Below are positions 18,581 to 27,897 of a stretch of DNA of 64,000 bases, in pieces. The position numbers and the translations under genes are program-made. The DNA is taken from contig NZ_CCDL010000003.1 of assembly GCF_000724085.1 (NCBI RefSeq), positions 310,001 to 374,000 on the forward strand. The letters are read 5' to 3'. A model generated the notes under the pieces. That model was not told the DNA's origin and made no database searches. It saw nothing but the letters and a program-made list of their open reading frames with translations. The stretch comes from Oceanobacillus manasiensis (GTDB taxonomy: Bacteria > Bacillota > Bacilli > Bacillales > Amphibacillaceae). Numbering within the stretch: position 1 is the first letter of the stretch; each line of letters begins with the position of its first letter.

Positions 18581-19729
18581 GTGGATACAGTACAGCTTAA
18601 AGAAGATATTATTGCATACAGCAAGAAGATTGGTATTGACAAAATTGGCTTTGCCTCAGCAGATGTGTTTGGAGAATTAAAAGAAAGGTTACGGCGTCAG
18701 CAGGAGTTATCCTATCAATCAGGCTTTGAAAAAGGAACTGTTGAGGAACGTACAGAGCCTGAAAGGTTATTGCCAGAAGCAAAATCAATTATTTCAATAG
18801 CACTTGCATATCCATCGCGAATGAAAGGTGCTCCTAAGAGTACAAAGGAAGAGAGGCGCGGCCTTTTTGCCAGAGCTTCCTGGGGGACAGATTATCATGT
18901 TGTCATGCGTGATCGCCTGGATAAGCTGGCGGCCTTTATTAAAGAAAAGGTGCCAGATGTGGAAAACCGTGTAATGGTAGACACCGGAGAACTTTCAGAT
19001 CGTGCTGTAGCAGAACGAGCAGGTATTGGCTTTAGTGGAAAAAACACCTCTATTATCACCCCGGAATTTGGTTCCTATGTGTATTTAGGGGAAATGATTA
19101 CCAATATTCCATTTGTTCCCGATGATCCGGTGGATGATAGCTGCGGAGAGTGTACAAAATGTATTGATGCATGTCCGACAGGTGCTATCGTTCAAGGTGG
19201 ACAATTAAACGCACAGCGATGCATTGCATTTTTAACGCAAACGAAGGATTTTCTGCCGGATGAGTTCCGCACAAAGATAGGGAATCGGGTTTATGGTTGT
19301 GATACATGTCAGGTTGTATGTCCTAAAAATCAGAAGTTGGACTTTCATATTCACCCTGAGTTTGAACCAGAGCACGACGTATCAAAACCTGTATTAAAAC
19401 CGATGTTACGCATTTCCAATCGGGAATTTAAGGAAACTTTTGGCCATATTTCTGGTTCATGGCGTGGTAAAAAGCCGATTCAACGAAATGCACTTATTGC
19501 GCTTGGGCATTATAAGGACAAAACAGCAGTAGAAGACATTATACATGTAATGCAAACAGATCCTAGACCGGTCATTAGGGGAACTGCTGCATGGTCCTTA
19601 GGTAAGATTGGAACAGAAGAAGCCTATGATTCAATAAGAAAAGCGATGGAGACAGAGCAGGATGAACAGGTTTGCGTTGAGATGGAAAAAGGATTGGCAT
19701 TTCAAGAGGTGTATCAAGCGAAGTCGTAA
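18581..19729 (+). CDS. queG: Epoxyqueuosine reductase QueG
   Basis: 382 residues; last step of queuosine synthesis, reducing epoxyqueuosine in tRNA anticodon position 34 with cobalamin and two [4Fe-4S] clusters. N-terminal B12-binding fold with GYVYLGEM-like motif, ferredoxin motifs CGECTKCIDACPTGAI and CDTCQVVCPKNQ, and C-terminal HEAT-like repeats (VIRGTAAWSLGKIGTEEA). The GTG start at 18581 has AAAGGAGG upstream. It lies downstream of the ABC-class ATPase gene. Confidence 0.95.
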   Translation: MDTVQLKEDIIAYSKKIGIDKIGFASADVFGELKERLRRQQELSYQSGFEKGTVEERTEPERLLPEAKSIISIALAYPSRMKGAPKSTKEERRGLFARASWGTDYHVVMRDRLDKLAAFIKEKVPDVENRVMVDTGELSDRAVAERAGIGFSGKNTSIITPEFGSYVYLGEMITNIPFVPDDPVDDSCGECTKCIDACPTGAIVQGGQLNAQRCIAFLTQTKDFLPDEFRTKIGNRVYGCDTCQVVCPKNQKLDFHIHPEFEPEHDVSKPVLKPMLRISNREFKETFGHISGSWRGKKPIQRNALIALGHYKDKTAVEDIIHVMQTDPRPVIRGTAAWSLGKIGTEEAYDSIRKAMETEQDEQVCVEMEKGLAFQEVYQAKS

Positions 19730-19843
19730 ACTTATCGCCAGTTCAAGGTAAAATAAGTTAAGCAGATGACGCATAAAGATTAGTCTTTCTTTAATCCTAA
19801 AATACGGCCACCATGCTTTGAAAAATTATGGTTTTTGACAAGT

Positions 19844-19880
19844 CCTCTCCCCATATAGTAGTGGTGGAGGGGATTTTTTA
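19844..19880 (+). promoter_or_regulatory. Hairpin sequestering the amidase gene's ribosome site
   Basis: CCTCTCC (19844-19850) pairs with GGAGGGG (19866-19872), which is the only Shine-Dalgarno sequence for the ATG at 19880. The stem is followed by ATTTTTT, so it could also act as a terminator for queG read-through. Confidence 0.45.
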
Positions 19881-20728
19881 TGGAGAAATTAAAAGATTAT
19901 TGGTTGGATTTTTTACAGGATGAGCGAGGGGAAGAGAACTGGTGGGATAAGAAGAAAGACTGCTGTGAAAAAAGAGATGCAAAAATTGTTCGGGTTGAAG
20001 GAAAAGGTCATTTGTTTAGAAAGTTTCAGTATGAGAACCAAATAATGTATGAATATAAACTACACTTGTCTTACCTAATCAGGCAGAAAGAAAAAATGTA
20101 TATGGAGGAAGAGGTAATTCCATATACCTTTAAAATGAAAAATGGCGCGATTTTAGAACATAAGAGAGTGGAAAACAAAAAGTTAGAAGCACCAACATCG
20201 ATCGCTCCAAATGCAAATCGTAACCCTGACGAAGAACGTTTACGTTTTTCCTATGATCGGCTGGCGGCGGTTCAATACGCTGAACGATGGTGGAACAGTT
20301 ATAATCCTGATTTCCGTAAGTTTGAAGTAGATTGTACGAATTATGTGTCTCAATGTCTTTTAGCAGGAGGCGCGCCCATGCGAGGAGCGCCGGTGAGGGA
20401 ACGTGGTTGGTGGTACAATCAAGATAACTGGAGTTTTAGCTGGGCTGTAGCTCATTCCTTACGATGGTACTTAAGTGGGTCAACTGACGGGTTGCAGGGA
20501 AAAGAAGTTAGTTCAGCAGAGGAGTTGGCACCGGGAGATGTTATTTGTTACGACTTCCAAGGTGATGGAAGATGGGATCATAACACAATTGTAGTTACAA
20601 AGGATGCAGCTGGAATGCCACTAGTTAATGCGCATACGAGTAATAGTCGAAATCGTTATTGGTCTTATGAAGATTCCACGGCTTGGACCCCAAACATTCA
20701 ATATAAATTTTTTCGCATCGGATCATAG
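19880..20728 (+). CDS. Amidase-domain (NlpC/P60-like, PF12671 type) protein
   Basis: 282 residues. The C-terminal half is a putative amidase domain with the nucleophile region FEVDCTNYVSQCLLAGG and histidine region WDHNTIVVTK, ending VNAHTSNSRNRYWSYED. The N-terminal half is a charged, beta-rich domain common to Bacillus relatives. No signal peptide is visible, which is odd for a wall-type amidase; export or spore location is unknown. The ribosome site GGAGGGG lies in a hairpin. Confidence 0.82.
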   Translation: MEKLKDYWLDFLQDERGEENWWDKKKDCCEKRDAKIVRVEGKGHLFRKFQYENQIMYEYKLHLSYLIRQKEKMYMEEEVIPYTFKMKNGAILEHKRVENKKLEAPTSIAPNANRNPDEERLRFSYDRLAAVQYAERWWNSYNPDFRKFEVDCTNYVSQCLLAGGAPMRGAPVRERGWWYNQDNWSFSWAVAHSLRWYLSGSTDGLQGKEVSSAEELAPGDVICYDFQGDGRWDHNTIVVTKDAAGMPLVNAHTSNSRNRYWSYEDSTAWTPNIQYKFFRIGS

Positions 20729-20793
20729 TAATGCTATAATAAGTTAGCTGCTCCCTTAGGTGTAGTTGATTATCGAACAAGGAGATTAGATCA

Positions 20794-21267
20794 GTGAGTA
20801 TACATGTCGTTTTATTTCAGCCAGAGATTCCTGCAAACACTGGAAACATAGCAAGAACTTGTTTGGCAACAGGTGCCACGTTACATCTTATTCACCCGCT
20901 AGGCTTTAGTACAGATGATAAAATGCTGCGTAGAGCTGGATTGGATTATTGGAAAGATGTTGATATACAAGAACATATGAGCATAGAAAACTTGTACCAA
21001 GAATATCCTGAGGGCTCTTACTATTATATAGAAAACTTTGGTACAAAGCATTATACGGATTATAATTATAGCGATGATAAAGAAGATATATTTTTCGTTT
21101 TTGGAAGAGAGACAAATGGTATTCCACATGAGTTATTAGAAGGAAAAGAAGATAAATGTCTTCGCATCCATATGAATGACAAAGTCCGTTCATTAAATTT
21201 ATCGAATACTGCAGCTATCATTGTTTATGAAGCACTTCGTCAACGAGGCTTTCCCGACTTAACATAA
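20794..21267 (+). CDS. trmL: tRNA (cytidine(34)-2'-O)-methyltransferase
   Basis: 157 residues, a minimal SPOUT methyltransferase of the YibK/CspR type that 2'-O-methylates the wobble base of tRNA-Leu. N-terminal VLFQPEIPANTGNIARTC, FVFGRETNGIP and IHMNDKVRSLNLSNTAAIIVYEALRQ are the three knot motifs. The GTG start at 20794 has AAGGAG upstream. A strong terminator follows. Confidence 0.96.
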   Translation: MSIHVVLFQPEIPANTGNIARTCLATGATLHLIHPLGFSTDDKMLRRAGLDYWKDVDIQEHMSIENLYQEYPEGSYYYIENFGTKHYTDYNYSDDKEDIFFVFGRETNGIPHELLEGKEDKCLRIHMNDKVRSLNLSNTAAIIVYEALRQRGFPDLT

Positions 21268-21295
21268 AAAAACCGCCAATATGGCGGTTTTTTTG
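21265..21295 (+). terminator. Terminator after trmL
   Basis: Arms AAAACCGCCA (21269-21278) and TGGCGGTTTT (21282-21291), then a T run. Confidence 0.9.
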
Positions 21296-21308
21296 GTTTA
21301 CGCAATAT

Positions 21309-21648
21309 GGAACTTTACGCTTTTCTTTGTCTAGCTCCAAGTTCCAGAAACTAGGCGACTTCCTAAAGGCGCCTTGCGATAAAGTAGACTTGCCGATTGG
21401 TTTCAACCAGAGGCTTAGTCGCACTTATACTCGTAGGGTGAAAGTCAACATCGATTCAAAGATTAAGGTAGGCCGACTAAAAACGGCCTTTGCGGCCAAC
21501 GTCGACATACCCCTTTTGCAGGGGCATGTTTCCTTTATCTCGAAAAGAAGAAGCTCCATTAAAACCGCCACTTTGCGTGGCAACATGGAGCCACCTGGCA
21601 TGGCCAGGCGCAGTCACTACGTTTCTAAACGGAACTTTACGCTTTTCT
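21309..21648. repeat. Structured intergenic repeat bounded by 18-bp direct repeats
   Basis: GGAACTTTACGCTTTTCT occurs at 21309-21326 and again, exactly, at 21631-21648. Between lie several stem-loops: CATACCCC/GGGGCATG, GCTCCAT...ATGGAGC enclosing CCAC/GTGG, and CCTGGCATGGCCAGG. The start TTTGTCTAGCTCCAAG resembles the dispersed repeats seen between genes in many Bacillaceae. Open frames across it are fortuitous. Confidence 0.6.
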
Positions 21649-21652
21649 ACAT

Positions 21653-21754
21653 TTATTGGTCTTTTTTTGGTACGGCTGGTTTGGATTCATATCCAGATGT
21701 AAACATTGATGTAAGAAATGTTAAGATTACGCCAAATAAAAGTGCAAGCTTCAT
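21653..21754 (-). CDS. 33-residue small membrane or secreted peptide
   Basis: Unlisted short gene: ATG at 21754, AAGGAGG about seven bases upstream, and a sigma-A promoter 51 bases ahead. The product begins MKLALLFGVILTFLTSMF, one hydrophobic helix, then a polar tail TSGYESKPAVPKKDQ. Promoter, ribosome site and membrane helix together make a real gene likely. Function unknown. It ends five bases from the structured repeat. Confidence 0.6.
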   Translation of the reverse strand: MKLALLFGVILTFLTSMFTSGYESKPAVPKKDQ

Positions 21755-21804
21755 TATTTTGCCTCCTTATGCAGGTAAAAGAACGTCTTTTTGATTATGT
21801 CCCT

Positions 21805-21833
21805 ATTATAACTAATTATGATTGTATTGTGAA
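21805..21833 (-). promoter_or_regulatory. Sigma-A promoter of the 33-residue peptide gene
   Basis: On the minus strand TTCACA (21833-21828), 17-base spacer, TATAAT (21810-21805). Confidence 0.65.
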
Positions 21834-21961
21834 CTAATGTTAACAAATTGACGTAATACTTTTAGTAACGGGACTTTGCAAACTGCAATAGACGGAAGAT
21901 TTTAATAATAATAAAGGTTGGAACATTATATTGTTTCAGTATATAAAATAGGGTATATTAG

Positions 21962-21991
21962 TTGATGAAAGTCATTCATCAGTTCTATAAT
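21962..21991 (+). promoter_or_regulatory. Probable odhA promoter
   Basis: TTGATG (21962-21967), 18-base spacer, TATAAT (21986-21991), 66 bases before the odhA start codon. Confidence 0.55.
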
Positions 21992-22002
21992 AGAGTGAGT
22001 GT

Positions 22003-22018
22003 TAGAAAACCGTTTACA
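22003..22018 (+). promoter_or_regulatory. Candidate CcpA (cre) site in odhA leader
   Basis: TAGAAAACCGTTTACA, a near-palindrome resembling cre sites, placed just after the predicted transcription start. One base longer than consensus, so tentative. Confidence 0.3.
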
Positions 22019-22056
22019 TTACGAGTAATGTTAACTTCTAATGGGGGTATAAAAAC

Positions 22057-24924
22057 GTGGCACAGACGGAAGAATCTAATCAAAGATTCTGGGCAGAATT
22101 TCATGGTCCAAATATGGGGTATGTAGAAGAACAATATGATCTGTATAAATCAGATCCAGATGCAGTCGATCATTCCATAAAGGAAATGTTTGATCAGTAT
22201 GGAAAACCAAATTGGATATCTAATGATGCAGGAGCAACAGACCTGCCGACAGATTCCCGGGCTTCCATGCACGACGTAAAAAAACTAACCTCAGCTATGA
22301 AACTTGTTGAGGCTATTCGCCGTTTCGGTCATCTAGAAGCGGATATTTATCCAGTAGGTTTACACAAAAATCGTAATTCAAATTTAGTACAGCCTGACAC
22401 TTATGGATTAAGTGAGGATGATCTAAAACAAATGCCAGCTAGCTGGTTATGGGAAAAGGCACCGAATCACGTTGAAAATGGCCTTGATGTCCTTCGTGAA
22501 CTTAAAAAATACTATTCTGGTACGATCACATTTGAATATGATCATATTAACAACGAAGCTGAGCGCGCGTGGTTACTTGATCTAATTGAGACAGGTAAGG
22601 CACGGCTTGATCTTTCTGATGAAGAGAAAAAGCAGTTACTTGGACGCTTGGTGGATGTTGAAGGATTTGAAGGATTCCTACAAAAAACATTTGTTGGGCA
22701 AAAACGCTTCTCTATTGAAGGGTTAGAAGCAATGGTTCCCATGCTTGACCAAATGGTTAAATATGCAACCGAAGACAAAGTTGAAAATATTATGATGGGA
22801 ATGGCTCACAGGGGTCGACTTTCTGTTTTGGCACATGTGTTAGGCAAGCCATTTGATAAAATCTTTTCCGAGTTTCATCATTCACCAGATAAAGAATTAG
22901 TTCCATCTGAAGGATCTATGGGAATTAACTATGGCTGGACAGGTGATGTGAAATACCATTTTGGTGCAAAGAAAGAAGTGAAAAAGGGAGATGAAACGGC
23001 TACCCGTATTACTTTAGCACACAATCCGTCTCACCTTGAATTCGTTAATCCAGTAGTTGAAGGGTTTGCTCGAGCTGCACAGGACGATCGTTCTAAGGCA
23101 GGCTATCCGAAGCGAGATCTAAATAAAGCGATTCCAGTATTAATTCATGGAGATGCTGCCTTTATCGGAGAAGGAGTTGTGGCAGAGACACTTAACCTCA
23201 GCGGACTGCCTGGTTATGCGACAGGTGGTAGCCTTCATATCATTGCAAATAATCTTGTTGGGTATACAACAAATCAAGATGATGGACGTTCTACACGGTA
23301 TGCAAGTGACTTAGCCAAAGGCTTTGAAATACCAATTATTCATGTGAATGCAGATGACCCGATCGCATGCGTATCAGCAATTAAAATTGCGTACGAATAT
23401 CGGAAAGAATTTAATAAAGACTTTCTTATTGATTTAGTAGGGTACAGAAGATATGGTCATAACGAAATGGATGAACCAAGAACTACGCAACCAGCCCTAT
23501 ATCAAGATATTGATCAACACCCTACAGCTGCCAACGTTTATGCTGAGGTGTTAAAAGAGAAAGGTGTAATAGAGGAAACAACCTTTAAGAGTATGTTAGA
23601 AGATGTCGAAAAACACCTTAGAGACATCTACGATAATATGAAAGAAAACGAAACAGGCAAAGCAGAAGCTAAATGTATGCCAAAAGAATTGGAAAATACC
23701 TTAGATACCTTTGAAACTGCTGTGGAGCTTGATGTCTTACAGAGTTTAAATAAAGGTTTACTCAGACGACCAGAAGGATTTAATGGTTTCAAGAAACTAG
23801 AAAAAATTCTTGACCGCCGTGGCAAAGCTATGGAAGAGGGAGGTAAAGCTGACTGGGGAACTGGTGAAGCACTTACTTATGCCTCGATCTTACGTGATGG
23901 AATTCCAATAAGGTTTACAGGACAAGATTCAGAAAGAGGAACTTTTGCACATCGACATGTTGTCCTACACGATGTAAAAACGAATGAGAAATACAGCCCG
24001 ATGCATGGCCTTGAGGATGCATCAGCATCCTTTGATATTCGTAACAGTCCACTTTCGGAAGCTGGTGTACTAGGATTTGAATACGGTTATAGTGTTCAAT
24101 CACCAAATACATTGGTGATCTGGGAAGCTCAGTTTGGAGATTTTGCCAACGCTGCGCAGGTGATTTTTGATCAATTTATATCTGCAGCACGTGCAAAATG
24201 GGGAGAAAAGTCAAATATGGTTATGCTTCTGCCACATGGTTATGAAGGACAGGGACCAGAACATTCTAGTGCTAGATTAGAGCGCTTCTTACAAATGGCT
24301 GGAGAAAACAACTGGATTGTAGCCAATGTAACTTCTTCCGCACAGTTTTTCCATTTAATTCGTAGGCAGGCGGCAATGCGCGGGCGAGAAGAAGCAAGAC
24401 CATTAATTCTAATGACGCCAAAAAGTTTGTTACGTAATCAACGTGTTTCCTCTGAACCAAAGGAATTTACAGAAGGAAAATTCCAACCGTTAAGGCTTCA
24501 ACCTAACCTTGACCTTAGCAAAAAAGATGTGAAGCGACTTCTAATAGGGTCTGGAAAGATTATGGTAGATATCGAAGAGGAAATTGCCAATGCAGAGGAG
24601 TCGTTTGATTGGCTAAGTGTGCTTCGTTTAGAGCAGATCTATCCATTCCCTAAAGAGGAATTGAGCAAGATGTTAGAGGAATTGTCTAATCTAGAAGAAA
24701 TCGTTTGGGTACAGGAAGAGCCGAAGAACATGGGTGCTTGGGATTTTGTTGATGACTACCTGAGGGATTTACTGAAAGAAGGGCAAAAATTACGCTATAT
24801 CGGTCGTCCACATCGAGCTGCTCCAGCAGTAGGTGTACCGAATGTCCACAAAACAGAACAAAAGCAGCTTGTACAAAAAGCAATCAACCCGTCTAAAGGA
24901 GGAGATTCCAGTGAAAGAAATTAA
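22057..24924 (+). CDS. odhA: 2-Oxoglutarate dehydrogenase E1 component
   Basis: 955 residues, thiamine-pyrophosphate decarboxylase of the 2-oxoglutarate dehydrogenase complex (TCA cycle). N-terminal motif [23 protein letters not shown]-binding [26 protein letters not shown] and NNLVGYTTN, and C-terminal transketolase-like part with [13 protein letters not shown] and [13 protein letters not shown]. Starts at GTG 22057. It overlaps odhB by 14 bases, so translation is coupled. A possible cre site in the leader suggests carbon repression. Confidence 0.97.
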   Translation: MAQTEESNQRFWAEFHGPNMGYVEEQYDLYKSDPDAVDHSIKEMFDQYGKPNWISNDAGATDLPTDSRASMHDVKKLTSAMKLVEAIRRFGHLEADIYPVGLHKNRNSNLVQPDTYGLSEDDLKQMPASWLWEKAPNHVENGLDVLRELKKYYSGTITFEYDHINNEAERAWLLDLIETGKARLDLSDEEKKQLLGRLVDVEGFEGFLQKTFVGQKRFSIEGLEAMVPMLDQMVKYATEDKVENIMMGMAHRGRLSVLAHVLGKPFDKIFSEFHHSPDKELVPSEGSMGINYGWTGDVKYHFGAKKEVKKGDETATRITLAHNPSHLEFVNPVVEGFARAAQDDRSKAGYPKRDLNKAIPVLIHGDAAFIGEGVVAETLNLSGLPGYATGGSLHIIANNLVGYTTNQDDGRSTRYASDLAKGFEIPIIHVNADDPIACVSAIKIAYEYRKEFNKDFLIDLVGYRRYGHNEMDEPRTTQPALYQDIDQHPTAANVYAEVLKEKGVIEETTFKSMLEDVEKHLRDIYDNMKENETGKAEAKCMPKELENTLDTFETAVELDVLQSLNKGLLRRPEGFNGFKKLEKILDRRGKAMEEGGKADWGTGEALTYASILRDGIPIRFTGQDSERGTFAHRHVVLHDVKTNEKYSPMHGLEDASASFDIRNSPLSEAGVLGFEYGYSVQSPNTLVIWEAQFGDFANAAQVIFDQFISAARAKWGEKSNMVMLLPHGYEGQGPEHSSARLERFLQMAGENNWIVANVTSSAQFFHLIRRQAAMRGREEARPLILMTPKSLLRNQRVSSEPKEFTEGKFQPLRLQPNLDLSKKDVKRLLIGSGKIMVDIEEEIANAEESFDWLSVLRLEQIYPFPKEELSKMLEELSNLEEIVWVQEEPKNMGAWDFVDDYLRDLLKEGQKLRYIGRPHRAAPAVGVPNVHKTEQKQLVQKAINPSKGGDSSERN

Positions 24925-26215
24925 AATACCAGAGCTTGCCGAATCAATTACGGAAGGTACGATCGCTGAATGGTTAGTAAAAAAAGGTGACAAAATTGAA
25001 AAGGGCGATCCAGTAGTTGAATTAGAAACAGACAAAGTAAATGTTGAAGTGAATGCAGATTATGCAGGTGTTGTTACGGAAATCCTCAGAGAAGAAGGCG
25101 ATGATGTAGAAGTCGGTGATGTTATTGCCAAGGTGGATGAAAACGGCGAAGCTGGTGGGGAAGAAGCAGCGGATGATTCAGAACCCGAAAAAGAAGAGCC
25201 TAAAAATGAAGAAGATACAAAAGAAGACAAAAAGGATGATGAAGAAAAATCCGCCAAAAAAGAGGATTCTTCTAAGGAGAAAAAGCAAGACAAAGATAAC
25301 TCCACATCTAGCAAAAATGGTGAAGTAATTGCTTCTCCTGCAGCTCGAAAGCGAGCTCGCGAATTAAATATTGATTTAAGCGAGGTTAGTCCTAGAGACC
25401 CACTTGGTCGTGTACGCCCTGAAGATGTAGAGGCTGCAGCAAAAGGCAATACTAAAAAAGAAGAGAAAAAATCTGACAAAAAAGAATCGAACTCTGAAAA
25501 AACGGAGTTTGATAAGCCCGTAGAACGAGTGAAGATGTCACGTCGCCGTCAAACTATTGCTAAGCGTTTAGTCGAAGTACAGCATGAGGCTGCTATGCTT
25601 ACAACGTTCAATGAAGTAGATCTTACGAATGTGATGAAGCTACGTAGTGAACGTAAAGAGAAATTTATTGATAAGCATGGCGTAAAATTAGGCTTCATGT
25701 CATTCTTTACAAAGGCTGTAGTAGGAGCGTTGAAGGATTTCCCTCTACTAAATGCTGAAATTCAAGGTAATGAGTTAGTCTTAAAGAAATTCTATGACAT
25801 AGGTATTGCCGTATCTACAGATGACGGACTAGTTGTTCCAGTAGTACGTGATGCAGATCGTCTAGATTTTGCCGGTGTGGAAAAAGAAATAGGAAACCTT
25901 GGTAAAAAAGCAAGAGATAAAAAACTAGCAATGGAAGATTTACAAGGTGGTTCCTTCACCATAACAAATGGAGGGACATTTGGTTCCATGCTTTCAACAC
26001 CTATTTTAAATGCACCACAGGTAGGAATTCTTGGCATGCATAACATTCAGAAGCGTGCGATGGTTATGCCAGACGATTCTATTGAAGTTCGTCCAATGAT
26101 GTATTTGGCTCTTTCTTATGATCATAGAATTGTAGATGGTAAGGAAGCTGTTCAGTTCCTAGTCCGTGTGAAGGAATTGTTAGAAGATCCGTATGATCTA
26201 TTACTAGAAGGTTAA
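24911..26215 (+). CDS. odhB: Dihydrolipoyl succinyltransferase (E2 of 2-oxoglutarate dehydrogenase)
   Basis: 434 residues. The GTG at 24911 is chosen: AAAGGAGGAG lies just upstream and the protein then begins [17 protein letters not shown], the normal E2 N-terminus; a frame from 24833 adds 26 foreign residues. Lipoyl domain with [11 protein letters not shown], a very long Glu/Lys/Asp linker, peripheral-subunit binding domain [19 protein letters not shown], and catalytic domain ending [17 protein letters not shown] with the active His and Asp. Works with OdhA and a lipoamide dehydrogenase not in the window. Confidence 0.97.
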   Translation: MKEIKIPELAESITEGTIAEWLVKKGDKIEKGDPVVELETDKVNVEVNADYAGVVTEILREEGDDVEVGDVIAKVDENGEAGGEEAADDSEPEKEEPKNEEDTKEDKKDDEEKSAKKEDSSKEKKQDKDNSTSSKNGEVIASPAARKRARELNIDLSEVSPRDPLGRVRPEDVEAAAKGNTKKEEKKSDKKESNSEKTEFDKPVERVKMSRRRQTIAKRLVEVQHEAAMLTTFNEVDLTNVMKLRSERKEKFIDKHGVKLGFMSFFTKAVVGALKDFPLLNAEIQGNELVLKKFYDIGIAVSTDDGLVVPVVRDADRLDFAGVEKEIGNLGKKARDKKLAMEDLQGGSFTITNGGTFGSMLSTPILNAPQVGILGMHNIQKRAMVMPDDSIEVRPMMYLALSYDHRIVDGKEAVQFLVRVKELLEDPYDLLLEG

Positions 26216-26228
26216 ATGGTTTAGAGAA

Positions 26229-26259
26229 AACCCGTCAGCTTGAGCCGACGGGTTTTTTT
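26229..26259 (+). terminator. Terminator after odhAB
   Basis: AACCCGTC (26229-26236) pairs with GACGGGTT, followed by T7. Confidence 0.88.
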
Positions 26260-26528
26260 GTGCGTTAATGCCGGGAAGCAATTTACGGTACAGACAAATC
26301 ATTTCGTACCAAGGATATTCCGTTAGAAGCTGAGCGAATGTAAGTCTTATATAATAGAAAGATTTAATATAAAAAAATGATTGTTAATTAGCTGACATTT
26401 AGGGAATTAATAAATAAGGTTATCATAATTCCCAGAAAATATAATTAGTTGATTGACGTCTGACAACTTGGTACAATGACCATTGTAATAAAGGAAATGA
26501 AAACAGTTACATTTGGAAAGGAAGGGTA
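26260..26528 (+). promoter_or_regulatory. odhB-nupC intergenic region with palindromic operator candidate
   Basis: No gene. A perfect inverted repeat TACAATG-AC-CATTGTA lies at 26472-26487, about 42 bases before nupC, overlapping promoter-like hexamers (TTGACG at 26453; TGTAAT at 26484). This is the position of a repressor operator; the regulator is unknown, and the sequence does not look like the DeoR site of B. subtilis nupC. Confidence 0.4.
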
Positions 26529-27719
26529 ATGAACGTGGGTATTATTTTAGGGTTATTGGCAATTCTTGTTGTACTTGGTCTGGCATTTTTAATGTCTAAC
26601 GATAAGAAAAACATTAATTACAAAGGTATTGGAATTATGTTGCTTCTCCAACTTTTAACAACATGGTTCATGTTCAGTACAGGGATTGGACAGGCTATTA
26701 TAAATGGGATAGCAGCAGGTTTTAACAAACTAATTGAGTTTGGTACTGAAGGAGTTAATTTCGTCGTAGGCGGTTTAGTTGTGGAAGAGGGAGGAAGCGT
26801 ATTCTTCTTTAATGTCCTTTTACTAATTATCTTCTTCGCTACCATATTATCTGTATTAACTTATTTGCGGATTCTCCCGCCTATTATTAAATATCTTGGA
26901 GGATTAATTTCAAAAATAACTGGTCTTCCCCGTGTCGAATCATTTAACGCGGTAAACAGTATTTTCTTTGGGCAATCTGAGGCGTTAATTGCTATCCGTT
27001 CACAGTTCCATCATTTGACTGCAAATAGACTTTACATCGTGAGTGCGTCAGCAATGGGTTCTGTTTCTGCCTCAATTGTTGGTGCGTACTTGCAAATGCT
27101 CCCACCAGAGTTTGTTTTAGTAGCACTTCCTCTTAATATGTTTAGCGCATTAATGCTGGCATCTATCATTGCACCGGTAAAAGTACCAAAGGAAGAGGAT
27201 AAAGTTGATGTAAAAAATGTAACAAATGATAAAAGTATCTTTGAAGCAATGGGGAATGGTGCACTAGAAGGTGGGAAAATTGCCCTTATCGTTGCCGCAA
27301 TGCTTATTGCATTCATTGCTTCACTTGAGCTGGTTAATTGGATCATTAGTTTTTCAGGATTAACTCTACAGGAAGTACTTGGTTACATTCTTTATCCAAT
27401 CGGGATACTTATGGGAATTTCTCCAGACGAGGTACTCAGGGCAGGTTCAGTTATGGGGACGAAAATCGTTACAAACGAATTCGTAGCCATGCTTGAATTC
27501 CAACCAATGATTGCAGAAATGTCCGAGAAAACAGTCGGAATTGTATCTGTATTCCTAACTAGCTTTGCTAACTTCTCCTCCATCGGAATCATCGCAGGTA
27601 CCGTAAAAGGAATTGACAGTGAAAAAGCAGTAAGTGTATCAGGATTTGGAATGAAATTACTTGTCGGAGCAACTCTCGCATCCATCCTATCCGCTACAGT
27701 GGTAGGCCTATTCCTATAA
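26529..27719 (+). CDS. nupC: Concentrative nucleoside transporter (NupC family)
   Basis: 396 residues, about ten membrane helices, typical CNT length. Nucleos_tra2 core motifs FFGQSEALIAIRSQ and gate region GSVSASIVGAYLQMLPPEF; C-terminal MGTKIVTNEFVAMLEF and SFANFSSIGIIAGTVKGID. Imports nucleosides with H+ or Na+. Monocistronic between terminators. Upstream palindrome suggests a dedicated repressor. Confidence 0.95.
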   Translation: MNVGIILGLLAILVVLGLAFLMSNDKKNINYKGIGIMLLLQLLTTWFMFSTGIGQAIINGIAAGFNKLIEFGTEGVNFVVGGLVVEEGGSVFFFNVLLLIIFFATILSVLTYLRILPPIIKYLGGLISKITGLPRVESFNAVNSIFFGQSEALIAIRSQFHHLTANRLYIVSASAMGSVSASIVGAYLQMLPPEFVLVALPLNMFSALMLASIIAPVKVPKEEDKVDVKNVTNDKSIFEAMGNGALEGGKIALIVAAMLIAFIASLELVNWIISFSGLTLQEVLGYILYPIGILMGISPDEVLRAGSVMGTKIVTNEFVAMLEFQPMIAEMSEKTVGIVSVFLTSFANFSSIGIIAGTVKGIDSEKAVSVSGFGMKLLVGATLASILSATVVGLFL

Positions 27720-27735
27720 AATCATATAATAAGCA

Positions 27736-27770
27736 GGCGACCATTTAATTTCAAATGGTCGCCTTTTTTG
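27736..27770 (+). terminator. Terminator after nupC
   Basis: GGCGACCATTT (27736-27746) / AAATGGTCGCC (27753-27763), then T6. Confidence 0.92.
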
Positions 27771-27810
27771 CTTTCCTTTTCCATCTTTTTTTAATACGAT
27801 AGTAAAGACT

Positions 27811-27862
27811 GTATAAAGTGAAACTTCAATCAGTGTGGGTTTTCTTTCATCCCCACTGATAT
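27811..27862 (-). repeat. Dispersed palindromic intergenic repeat, copy R2
   Basis: Reverse orientation relative to copy R3: TATAAAGTGAAACTTCAATCAGTG leads into a stem ATCAGTG-t-GGG (27829-27839) / CCCCACTGAT (27851-27860). Shares AGTGAAACTTCAATCAGTG with the reverse complement of R3. Confidence 0.65.
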
Positions 27863-27897
27863 CTTAAAAAGATTGAGGATATAAAGGAGAACATAGC

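Noticed and set aside
21327-21794. 155-codon plus-strand ORF and a 70-codon ORF (21490-21702) across the structured repeat
   Set aside because: No ribosome site, start within a dispersed repeat, composition not protein-like; the 33-codon minus-strand gene in the same place has full signals.
25060-25479. 139-codon serine-rich antisense ORF inside odhB
   Set aside because: Mirror of the Lys/Glu-rich linker; codon bias artefact.
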